Assembly: GCF_000182925.2 (NCBI RefSeq)
Contig: NC_026503.1
Coordinates: 2,170,001 to 2,234,000, forward strand
DNA from: Neurospora crassa OR74A
Lineage: Eukaryota; Ascomycota; Sordariomycetes; Sordariales; Sordariaceae
DNA length: 64,000 nucleotides
Direction of reading: 5' to 3'
The translations under genes were made by a program, and so were the position numbers. The notes beneath the pieces were generated by a model. It was not told the origin of the DNA. It did no database searches and saw nothing but the letters and a program-made list of their open reading frames with translations. Positions 38,123 through 48,545 of this stretch are shown one piece after another (positions within the stretch are counted from its first letter, which is position 1; every line of letters begins with the position of its first letter).

Positions 38123-38352
38123 TATTACGGCACTAATAGTCGTGACCGAGGCACGGGTTGCTAGGTATAGTCGTGTACGCGGCAACCCGACCCACCGGGC
38201 CGGTGTATAGGGTACCGGGGTTCTGGGTTAAAACCCTAGACCCTACGCACCTCTTTATACGTTTCCTTTCTTTTTTTCTTTATTTTGTAATTCTATAATA
38301 GACCTGGAATTAACGTATTAGCTTGTCTCTCGTGACTACGTCGCTCGTGACA
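38123..38352 (+). repeat. 3' LTR of inner Gypsy (230 bp)
   Basis: Begins TATTACGGCACTAATAG (ancestral TGTCACGGCACTAGCAG) and ends CGCTCGTGACA. More heavily mutated than the 5' copy at most differing sites. Confidence 0.95.
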
Positions 38353-38357
38353 AGGAG
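38353..38357. repeat. Right target-site duplication AGGAG (inner Gypsy)
   Basis: Exact partner of 30,782-30,786. Confidence 0.9.
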
Positions 38358-41300
38358 GGCAATCAAAAATCATCCCAATGAAATACAACGCCTAGCTTAA
38401 CAATTAATATAATCCAAGTGAACGTCCCGTTTACAACTTTTACACGCAATACCCTTATCTACTGGACGCTACTATAAATAATAAAATTCGCAAAATTATA
38501 TTATTTCTAAACTAATCCGAAGAACCGGTATTTATCCCTAAGAGAATTCGGGTAGGTATAATTATACGACTATTATTCAAAGTTAGCGAAACAACTATAC
38601 TAATTAATACTTCGAACGTAGCATTTCTCGTCCCCAAAATCTAAACCGGACTCACCTAAAAATAATATACTATATTTATCAATAGAACTACTAAGGACGA
38701 AAAGGAAGAGGCCGTTAAGAAGAGTACCTTCGAAGTACCCTCTTATAAAATTATTAAGCCCATCAATATTAAAGCCATTCTTTCCGAAGTAAGTATTAAT
38801 ATCTATAATACAAATCCCGATTTCTTAGAATAAATTAAAAGCCTCCTAAACAAGCACATCGATATTTTTAGAAATAAAGGAATTATACTAATAAAAGAGG
38901 AAAATAAAATATATATTAATTTAATTAAGGGATAGTAAAACTAGCGGAGAATTATCAAGCTTTACCCCTTAGGTACTAAAGACCGCGAATTCCTTAATAA
39001 GGAATATAATAAGATATACGCCCAAAGCAAAATATCGTTTATATTATAACTAACTCCCATTACTTACCTAATATTTATCATCTAGAAAAAAGTTAATAAA
39101 ATCGATAAAGGACATACAATAATTAATCTTCACCTACTCAATAGTATTACTATACTAAACATATATCCTTTACCCAATTAAAAAAATATTATTAATACTA
39201 TAATCAACAAGAAATTCTTCTTAATCTTTAACACTATTAAGTTTTTCTATCAATTGCCCATTTTTATTAAGTATTATAACTATATAGTAATTATCAACCC
39301 CCAAAGTTTTAAATAGTCTAACATTGTACTAATAGGCTTTAAAAACTCTCTAGTATTTATATAGCGTTTTATAAACTAGTTATTCTTTAAATACCGTTTA
39401 TTCGTACGTACTTACATCGATAATATTGTTATTTTTAACGATATTTAGGAAGAATATTTAACCTACCTTACTATTATTATAGACCTTCTTAATAAATATT
39501 ATATTTATATTAGTACTAATAAATCTTTTACAAGGTATCCTTCTATATAGCTATTTAGTAGTATTATCGATAGAGAAGGTTATAAATATATAGAAAATTA
39601 TATTAAAGCCTTCCAAAAGCTAACCTTCCCCAATACGCTTAATAATTTTAAGACCTATCTTAATATAACTAATTAACTATATTAAAATATATTATAATTT
39701 ACTATTAAAGAAGAACTATTTAATTAAAGAAAAATAGAACTATTATAATAAGTACGCGAATTAGGTAATTTATAAATAAGTTCAACAAAATAAATAAAGT
39801 AAATATATACTTCTAAGGTCAAATTCGAACCAACCCCAAAAGAACGCGAAGCCTTCCGTATTATATAGGAAAACCTATACAATTAGGCATATCTTTTCCA
39901 TTATATAAAGAGCGAAGCGCTATTTATTAAGATTAACGCTAATAATTTAATATATAGCGTCTATATTTTCTAATTTAAATACCTATAGGACGGAGAATCT
40001 ATTCTCGGAATAAGCAAAATCCCGCTAACTATAATTAAACTTATATACTTCCTATCAAGATTAATATCCCCCGCCGAAAAGAAATACGGTTCTACGGAAG
40101 TAGAAATCGCAACCATCATCTAGGTATTACAAAAGCTCCGAAAGATAATTCAATTTAACGAATATTGTATTAACATTATTACTAACTATACTTCTACCGC
40201 CGGAATCGTTAAATATACTTCGTTGCGTATAATAAATTTAATTAAGGCTAACCTAAAGTTTATAAATACCGCCAATTAGGTATTCCAATTCAATTTGAAT
40301 ATATTCTATATTTTTAACCTACTAAATATCGTACCGGATACGCTATTAAAGTTGCCAACTACCGAAACCGTTAATAAGAACAATATTTCCAATAAATTAG
40401 CCAATATCTAGTCTAATTTTATATAAGTATAGAACGTTAATTATTAGAACAATTTTAATGTATTTTTATTTATATATACTAAAATTATCCTGGATACTCA
40501 TTAAATTTCGCCGATTATTGTACTAGAATTTTACTAATAATTAATTAATATTTATCCCAAGGACTTAAAATATATTAAAGTTCTCTAGCTAATTAAAAAG
40601 GCTAATACTCTAAAGCATATTTATATATAACGATCGAAAAAGCGCTTAAATCTACTAGTAAGCCCCTATTTACTCGAAAATAATCTACTTTACTATATTA
40701 ATTATTAAAACGTACGTCGGTTATATATTCCTCGGATTTATATACAAAAAATACTGGAATTAGTATACAATAAAAAGTACTATTTTAGAATTAACCGGAT
40801 AATAAATAACTTAATATACTTCTATATAAAGCGAAAAACCTAAATAGTACACAAATATATTAAATACTATAAAATTTACTATTAAAATTAACGAAATAAA
40901 CAACCAATTTTTAGAGAATTATTACTAATTCGAACATTTCTAAAACTATTCTATACCATTACTATAAACTTTATTACCAATATACCGATAATTAAAGCGG
41001 CCGGTACAATATAGGCCCTTAAAGGTTTCCCGGAATTTAATACTATATATACTATTACTTATAAGTTTAGTAAAAAGGTACTACTAATAACTAATTATTC
41101 TACCTATAATATACAGGAATAAGCTAAAATATTACTTCGGACTTTACAACTCTATAACTAAAGTTTACTAGTAGCTATTATTAGTAACCAAAATCCTAAA
41201 TTTATTTCTATAATTTAAAGGAGTATTTTCGAAGTATTAACAATTAATCTACTATTTTCAACAGCCCATTACACTTAAACAGACAGCCAATCGGAAAGAA

Positions 41301-42120
41301 TTAACTAAATTATTAAAATAGCCATTCACATATAGTACGCAATAAACATTATTCTTTAAATATTAATACTAACTGTATTATAATACAACTTAAATAACAC
41401 TATCCAATCTACTATTAGTTTATTACTAAATAAATTTATATATAGCTTTAAACTACAAATAACCTTTAATTTACTCGTACCAAATAATTAAAAAATTACT
41501 ACTATAGAATCTTTAGTAATTATTCGTTAAAAATATTAATTTAAGGCTGTAAAATTTATTAATCGAGCTAAAATAACTACGAAGGAATAATATAATTCTA
41601 AATACTCCTTAGTAACCTTCAACATAGGTAATAAAATTTATTTATATTTTAGTAAAGGTTATTACCTCCCTAGGAGCCCGAAGAGAAAATAGTCAATAGA
41701 ACGAATAAGTCCCTATCGGATTCTTGAAAAAATTGGCCTACTAACTTACTAGCTTAACTTACTTAACACTTAATATACCTATCCTATTATATCCGTAGCA
41801 TATTTTTATAAATTAATATAGGGTTCCGATCTATTTAATTACGAAATTCCACTACCGCTACCAATTAAAGTAGACGGACAAGAGGAATAGGAAATTGAAA
41901 ATCTTGTTGCTAAAAACTAGGGTCCGTTAAACGTATAGTATTTAATTAAATAGACTAAGTACTAAAATAAGGATAATATATAAGAATTGCGTAGTAAGTT
42001 TATAAAGAATTTAAAGGAGTTAGTAAAAGAATTTAATAAAGAATATCCATTAGATTTACCGTTCTACAGTAATTATAAGAAAATAATTTAGTATATTAAA
42101 GGTATATTTTAATAAATATA
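38358..42120 (+). pseudogene. RT-RNase H-integrase region of outer Gypsy
   Basis: Continuation of the outer element after the nested insertion. Reverse transcriptase active site YIDN (39,413-39,424, again YIDD with Asp-to-Asn) followed by IVIFNDI.EEYLTYLT. RNase H-like region at about 39,900-40,300. Integrase at about 40,930-41,500 with NIPIIKAAGTI.ALKGFPEF and TDSQSERIN.IIKIAI near 41,283-41,325. A C-terminal region with IGNKIYLYF..GYYLP near 41,625-41,670 and a LNLLNT.YTYPIISVAYFYK module near 41,755-41,815 follows. Stops throughout. Confidence 0.85.
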
Positions 42121-42680
42121 TTATTAAAATTAATGGAAGATATAATATTTTTCGTCGAAAGAGGGGGAGATTACTTAAAAACTATAAGGATTTGAGAGCT
42201 TTTCTTTTATTTAAAGTTTTTCTATTTTCTTTCTATATTAGGTTTTCCTACGGAAATTATATTTTCTACATTTTCTATCAAAATTTCCAGAACTTCATTT
42301 AGAAGTACATTCAAACGGAGGTAAACCTATTACTAATAATATATAAGATAATACACCGCACGCCACTCACAATTTCAATTAAAAACATTTCCATCCCAAT
42401 TAGGTAGGTATATACAATCGTACGAAGGTAGCGGCAATTATAATTATATACGGCAAACGGCCCCGGTAGGCAAATATTTGTAAAGGAAGAGTTTTAATAC
42501 GTATATACAACTTTTAAAAGAATTAAAATTATCTAACTACTCTTATACTCTCTCCTTCTTACTCTAATAACTTTATTACTACCTACCCTATCCTTATATA
42601 CTTAACTCTACTATAGCCTTATATAACAATTTTATTAAAACTAATTATTATTTATTAATCCTCTTTTATTTTATACTTAC
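42121..42680. other. Spacer after integrase in the outer Gypsy
   Basis: A purine tract AAAGAGGGGGAGA (about 42,159-42,171) resembles a second PPT, but no LTR begins here with a partner I could find. The segment 42,280-42,480 keeps many CpA but few TpG. No gene. Confidence 0.45.
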
Positions 42681-44860
42681 TAATTACAACCGCAATACAA
42701 TAAAATAACCGATATTAATATAAATTCTCCACCGCTTACTAATAACCTATTTATAACCCTTAATAATTAGATTAATAATTTTAACTGTAACGGCAATCTA
42801 CGTAATCTTACAGTAAACTAGCAATTCGCCCCGCAATTACTCGAATACAACCCCCGGTTTAGCGTATTGGCTAATATAGTAAAATACCTCAACCGTTATA
42901 TTATTAATAGTATTCCTAATAAAATCGTTAGCTTAAGAATAAATAGTATATATATTATACTACCCAATTTTATAACCAACCTTATTAAATAAATAAATTC
43001 AATCTCGCTTAGATATTTCTTTAATTATATTCGTTATAAGTATACTATTAATATATTTAATAATTTTAATTAAAATTGTAACCCTTACAATTCCCTTAGT
43101 TATCTTCCTAATAAATCCTTTTAATTTACTTAAGGAATTCTTATTTATAACCCTAAGAAAGCGGAAAATAATAGACGTTTAGTACCAATTATAATTGCCA
43201 ACCATCTCTTTATATTGTACAAAAATAAGCTATACTCTATTCTTTATAATACTATTAATTGTACGGGTAAATTAATTAATATAAATTTAATAATCCTATA
43301 CTCTATTAATAGCAACCTTACTTATCTTATACTTATACTTTTATTAAATAGACTTCTAAAGGATTTAATTCCTAATAATTATAATAGATCCTAATAAGAG
43401 TAGGAGTTTAACGCTCTTACTAAATTTAATAATACTAAAATTTAGGAGTTATATTCTAACGGAGAATTCGATTTAGTTCCTATAATCGCTATTAAGTTTA
43501 GTAATATCCTTTTCGGAAGAGGATATATAGAAGAATTAATTACTACTAACGAACGTCTCTAAATACACTACCCGCCTACTCTCTATAATATCCACCCTAA
43601 TAGCCGTATTATTAGTATTAGTAATATTAACTTCTCTAAAATTCAAAAATACTGAGAATTTACTTAGTTAGCTAATAAGGTTTATAAAACTTTATAACCC
43701 TTAGTTAGACCGGCCCCTATTTTATTTTGTACTAAAATTCCAATTACTAAAGTAATTCCGAAAAAAGTACGTAAAGTTCCAATCCGTATTATATAATCGT
43801 ATTCGGCTACTATTAGTAAAAGTAGTAATAAAGGAAAAATATATCCGACCCTCGCTAATACTCTTATTAATTATAATAAAAATTATACTAATTTTAGTAT
43901 TAAAATTAATTGAAAACTACGTACGGAAATTGAAAAGATCGTTAAAGTATATATAGAGAATAAGGAGGAGTATAAGAAATAGTTTGCTGGTAACTACTCC
44001 TTTTTATAATATAAGCTAATTTGCAATATTAAGGTAATTCTTAACTTTATTTTTAATAAGAAACGTAATAGAAATACTAATTTTACTAATTACATTCCCT
44101 CGAAGGTAATATTATTTACTATCTAATATTCTAATTATAATACTAGATTCCCCGAATAAATTAGTAGTCTATTAGGTAGATTTAATTATTTTTATTGTAT
44201 TTAGGTAGTACTTACCGAGTTGGCCTTAAATAAATTTCCTATAGTTAAAAAGGTAGTCGACTGTATTATTGAAATTAATAAGGAAGCTACCCTGCCTATT
44301 AATTTTATTTCTTATAAGGAAATTGAAAGTATATTAGCGAGTGTTTTAGAGAAGTAGACTAAGGTTTTAGTAACCTCTAACGAATATTAGGGTAAAATTA
44401 TATAAAAGTTGCAAATAGAATTAACGACTCTCCGTACTAAGTTTGGAGAGGCGTAAGAAGTTCGTATTCGCTGCTATTCCGCAACCTCGTCTATTAATAG
44501 AACCCGTATATTCAAAGCCCTTCCTAATATTGCTACTCCTTATAGTATTTACTCTAACAACCTTTCGCTTTAATATATACCCGGTTTAATAAGATTGTTT
44601 AATAAATTTTATATAATAACGGCTTACTTTAATTCTTACTTTAATATTTTATTTACTACCTACTTTCTTTGCTATAATTATCTTTCTACTAACTAGGAGT
44701 AAGAGGACTCTCTACTAGGACGTAAACGTTTTTATTAAAATATACAGCGTATAAACGAGAATGAGGAGATAGAGGAAGATGATTTTGACGATCGTATACC
44801 TCGTTGTAAATTCGGTTACTAAAAGATTAGTATTAAATTATTAAACTATATACTCTATTT
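42680..44860 (+). pseudogene. Extra ORF relic between integrase and 3' LTR of outer Gypsy
   Basis: The plus strand reads a continuous degraded polypeptide of roughly 700 codons lying between the integrase and the 3' LTR. Pieces include LLEYNPRFSVLANIVKYLN, FDLVPIIAIKFSNILFGRGY and an acidic NENEEIEEDDFDDRIPRCKF end. The C-terminal third is Thr/Pro/Ser-rich. I do not recognise a family; it is not reverse transcriptase, integrase or a chromodomain. It could be a third ORF, a displaced gag-like domain or a captured gene. Confidence 0.5.
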
Positions 44861-45004
44861 GGGTAGATGTATATTTTTTATATTGGGTAATTAATTTTAA
44901 TATAAGTAAATAAATAAAGATTCTAATAAATAACCGGATCTTTTATGTATATAGTTAAATTTAATAATATTTTGTAGATAGCGAACACTCTTCTCCTTTT
45001 ATCG

Positions 45005-45013
45005 AAGGGGAGA
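45005..45013 (+). promoter_or_regulatory. Polypurine tract of outer Gypsy
   Basis: AAGGGGAGA immediately before the 3' LTR start TATTATAGGG. Confidence 0.7.
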
Positions 45014-45371
45014 TATTATAGGGTATTTTTAGTAAATACCTAAATGTTCTATTTTGTTATAGTAGCTATTTATTGGAATGTATAGTTTATTATATAAGAG
45101 TATTTATTCTATTAACCTCTATTAAGGTAGATNNNNNNNNNNNNNNNNNNNNNNNNNNNNNNNNNNNNNNNNNNNNNNNNNNNNNNNNNNNNNNNNNNNN
45201 NNNNNNNNNNNNNNNNNNNNNNNNNNNNNNNNGCTTGCGATAGCTTTTGTCTTTAGTTTCCTTTAATAAGACTATTGTTAATCGTTATATACTATTGCTC
45301 TATCCAACAACCAATCGCTTATATTATTATTCTCTATTGTCATTACTTGTAAAGTATATCTTCGCGTAATA
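45014..45371 (+). repeat. 3' LTR of outer Gypsy, with an assembly gap inside
   Basis: Starts TATTATAGGGTAT (TGTTATAGGGCAT in the 5' LTR) and ends CGCGTAATA. Colinear with 26,534-26,872 on both sides of the 100-N run. The missing piece corresponds to 26,653-26,733, 81 bp. Strongly RIP-mutated. Confidence 0.92.
45133..45232. other. Assembly gap (100 N) inside the 3' LTR
   Basis: Exactly 100 N. The partner LTR predicts about 81 bp of real sequence here. Confidence 0.98.
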
Positions 45372-45376
45372 TAAAT
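45372..45376. repeat. Right target-site duplication TAAAT (outer Gypsy)
   Basis: Exact partner of 26,529-26,533. Confidence 0.85.
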
Positions 45377-45494
45377 ATTAGATTTGGATTAAGTCTTCTT
45401 TCCTCTAACTAAAATCGAATCCTAATATTTATAAATATAGATAGAAACTATCTTAATTACTACTTTACTCCTATCGCTTTAATATTATCCCCTC

Positions 45495-45665
45495 TTTATT
45501 CTAATAGGAATAGAAAAAGTAAAATCTCTTTACTTTAATTAGAATAAAGGTAGTAAAGTCCCTTTATTCTAATAAAAGTAAAGATAATAAAGTCCTTTTA
45601 TTTTAATAAAAGTAAAAATAGCCGAAGTCCCTTTACTTTAATAAGAATAAAAATAATTAGTATAG
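45495..45665. repeat. 34-bp tandem repeat, five copies, with palindromic core
   Basis: Units start near 45,495, 45,529, 45,563, 45,597 and 45,632. Each opens with a variant of the palindrome TTTACTTTAATTAGAATAAA followed by about 14 bp (GGTAGTAAAGTCCC type). Copies differ mainly by transitions. Confidence 0.8.
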
Positions 45666-45669
45666 GAAG

Positions 45670-47775
45670 GGTCTAGTAAAGCGATTCTCTATAAAATAAA
45701 AGACGTACGTCCTTTTAATAGGGTTTCTATATATATATAATTTAAAATTAACGAAGGAATACTTTATATAAATAATATATAAAGAAATTAATATATATTA
45801 TAACCTCTATAAATTATAGGCTTCCGAATTACTAATTTACTCCTCTATATATATTTCTTTAATTTCCTCGCCGAGATTTATCTATATACTAGTAACTAGT
45901 GGCTCTTTTACTAATTTCTTAATATACTTTATTATATTACCCTTTTTTAACCGCTCCTTAAATATCTTCTAGAGGTCTATAACGGCCGTAGATAAATCGC
46001 TTACACTTAGGATTCTCTTTAGTAATATAGTAGTAGCAATTATAAATTATTTAAAGATCTCGGCTACTCTTATTTCTTATTTATTAAATAACGGAATTAA
46101 AGGGGTACTATTAAAAGGTATAGAAGTAATATTAGGAATTAAATTGGGGTTTAGTACTATACGGCGCTATATTATTAGAGTTACCCGTATTATTATAGTA
46201 AATAGTATAAGTTCTTTATTATTTCTATTACCCCTTTCGGTATACCCCTTACTATTATTAAAGATCTTAAAGTATTAACTATTACTATTAATAGGTATTA
46301 AGTTTATTTAATTCTCTTGGGTATTAAACGGCTTTACATAACTTAGCGCGTTCGCTCTACACTTTATATCGGTAAGTATCTTATTATATAGGCTCGAAAA
46401 AGTAATTTTCTTCTTCTTAACTATAAGTTGGTCGTTTAGTAGGGATACTACCCATTTACTCCGACCCGTCCCCTTAATTAGAATTAATATAGTAATTGAT
46501 AATTAGTTAATACTATTAAATATAGGATTCGAAAATATAATACTAATAATAAATAGCCCTAATAACTCCTCCTCCCTAATAAAAGAGGTAGTAAAAGATA
46601 TAGAGCAAATAGTATCGTTACAACCCGGTAATTAGAAGTACTCGTTATTACTAGCTTCTTTAAAACTAGAAAGTTTATTACTATTATTATATAGTAATCC
46701 CTCCCGGGCAGCCACTATATTAATTAAATTAGTAATATTATTATACGTTACTATTATTAAATATATTATATATAATAGTATCGTTAGTAAAATATATAGT
46801 ATTTAAAATATTAGGCTTCCGGTACTTCCCTTTACGAAGGCGGTTAATCGGACTTAGTAGATTTTACTATAATTGCGAGCAAAGAAAAACCCCTACTAGC
46901 TACTATATATTAATTAATACTAGTAACGCTTTATAGCCCTAATTTCAATTCCTAATAACCTACCTACTTAGCGGGTCCGTTGGAAGTTATTATTAAATAT
47001 TATATAATAGAGATTACTATACCCCTATCCTTAAAAGAAGATTTTTAGAGTCTTCCTATTTACTATTTAACTAGTAAGTAAGTACCTACCCCTTCTATCG
47101 GAACTAGTTAAAATATTAAATATTTACCTATTCAATTCTAATTTAATATTTAAATATTATAGTAAGTATTTATACTTTATAATATTAATTTTATATAAAT
47201 TATATTAGCTATTTACTTTATGTTTACATTTATTACAACCTTCAATTTTCTTTAGGGACTTCTATACTTCTTTAAGTATAAAAGCGAAATTTATATTAGC
47301 GTAAATAGAGTTTCGCAATAAGTAAATAAATTAATTCTACGAATAAAGAAGTAAGCTACCCTCTATTAGTATTTAATAAAATATTTGTAAAATAATCGTT
47401 TTATTAATATATTCCTCTTCGCTTTTATTATTATTACCCTAGTATCTTCATTTATAGGTACTATAGCGATAGAACGGACTTATTTAATTTAGAGGCGCTT
47501 TATATAAATAGGCTTATTAAATACTAATATATATTTTAAAATCTTTTTATAAACTTTAAAGGAGGGTATAAGTAAGGGAAAAATATTTTTACTATCCTAC
47601 GCTAATATAATAGTTATAATATTTTTATTTATAGCCGGAATTTATAATATTTATTAAAAGGAACGGATTATTTAAAAGTCCGTATATCTTCTACTCGCTA
47701 ATTTTCTTTAAGGTAGTAGTAGTAATAGCGGCGGCGGATTATTCCTTATCTTTTTAGCCGGGTATATTTTAAGAA
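45670..47775. other. Unidentified RIP-mutated segment
   Basis: A minus-strand coding-like trace at about 45,830-46,050 (ILSVSDLSTAVIDL.KIFKERL, LVKEPLVTSI.INLGEEIKE) is open but matches no family I know. The rest is AT-rich with no recognisable gene. Confidence 0.4.
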
Positions 47776-47779
47776 GGCT

Positions 47780-48545
47780 AGAAACTCTACGCCGTATAGT
47801 ATTTCGAATTTAATAAATTAGATATTTATTAAGAGGGTTGGAAATTCTACGCTAAATAATATTTCGAACTTAGTAAATTAGATATTTACTAAGAGGGTTG
47901 GTTAAAAAGGTTGGAAACCTACTAAGTAAGAACAACATAATATCTTTATTACGCTTAATATAGAGGAAATAGTAAATTTATATAAAGGAAGTAGTAAGAT
48001 TTAATACTTAGTAGATTAGATATTTACTAAGAGGGTTAATTAGGAAGGTTGGAAACCTACTGAGTAAGAATAATACAATATCTTCGTTATATTTAGTATA
48101 GAGGAAGTAGTAAATTTGTATAAAGGAAGTGGCAAGACTTAGTACTTAGTAGATTGGATGTTTATTAAGAGGGTTAGTTAGGAAGGTTGGAAACCTACCG
48201 AGTAAGAATAAAGCGATATCCTTATTACACTTAGTATAAAGGAAGTAGTAAGTCCGTATGAAGGAAGTGGTAAAAACCTACCGAGTAAGGACGAAGCGAT
48301 ATTTTCGTTACATTTAATATAGAGGAAGTAGTAAATTCATATAAAGGAAGTAGTAGAAACCTACTAAGTGAGGACGAAGTAATATCTTTATTGCGTTTAG
48401 TATAAAGGAAGTAGTAAGTTTATATAAAGGAAGTGGCAAGATTTAACACCTAGTAGATTGGATATTTATTAAGAGGGTTAGAAACCTTATACTATATAGT
48501 ATTTCTTAGTATAAAGGAAGTAGTAAATTAGTATAAAGGAAGTAA
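47780..48545. repeat. Minisatellite of 138-bp and about 84-bp units
   Basis: Three full 138-bp periods are marked by GGTTGGAAACCTAC at 47,909, 48,047 and 48,185. They carry GTATAAAGGAAGTAG and AAGAGGGTTAG modules. From about 48,270 the period drops to about 84 bp because the module with the TTAGTAGATTGGAT and AAGAGGGTTAG blocks is missing. A last partial copy ends near 48,545. Differences between units are mostly transitions. Confidence 0.85.

Larger units (their letters stand above)
30787..38352 (+). mobile_element. Inner Ty3/Gypsy chromovirus, complete with LTRs and TSD (7,566 bp)
   Basis: Bounded by 230-bp LTRs (30,787-31,016 and 38,123-38,352) and 5-bp AGGAG duplications. The LTR ends form a 7-bp inverted repeat TGTCACG...CGTGACA, reconstructed from the better-preserved end of each copy. 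Internal order: gag, protease, reverse transcriptase, RNase H, integrase, chromodomain, then a G-run purine tract (38,113-38,122). It is inserted in the outer Gypsy between protease and reverse transcriptase in the same orientation, so it is the younger of the two. Coding capacity is destroyed by RIP stops. Confidence 0.94.
26534..45371 (+). mobile_element. Outer Ty3/Gypsy LTR retrotransposon (interrupted by the inner one)
   Basis: Defined by matching LTRs (26,534-26,872 and 45,014-45,371), 5-bp TAAAT duplications outside, a TGG-containing candidate primer-binding site just inside the left LTR (TGGTACCTAC at 26,875) and a purine tract AAGGGGAGA (45,005-45,013) just before the right LTR. Internal order is gag and protease (27.0-30.8 kb), then reverse transcriptase, RNase H and integrase (38.4-42.1 kb), which is the Ty3/Gypsy order. 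The inner element 30,787-38,352 splits it between protease and reverse transcriptase. Removing that insert and one AGGAG copy leaves about 11.3 kb, long for the family because of an extra 2.8-kb region before the 3' LTR. Dead: stops throughout and YIDN instead of YIDD. Confidence 0.9.

Noticed and set aside
38025-38210. 61-codon open frame across the inner Gypsy 3' LTR start
   Set aside because: Runs from the internal region into the LTR; chance frame.
42159-42171. Second polypurine tract, possible extra LTR element inside the outer Gypsy
   Set aside because: No LTR pair starts here; the similar purine run at 26,937 is not followed by a matching sequence.
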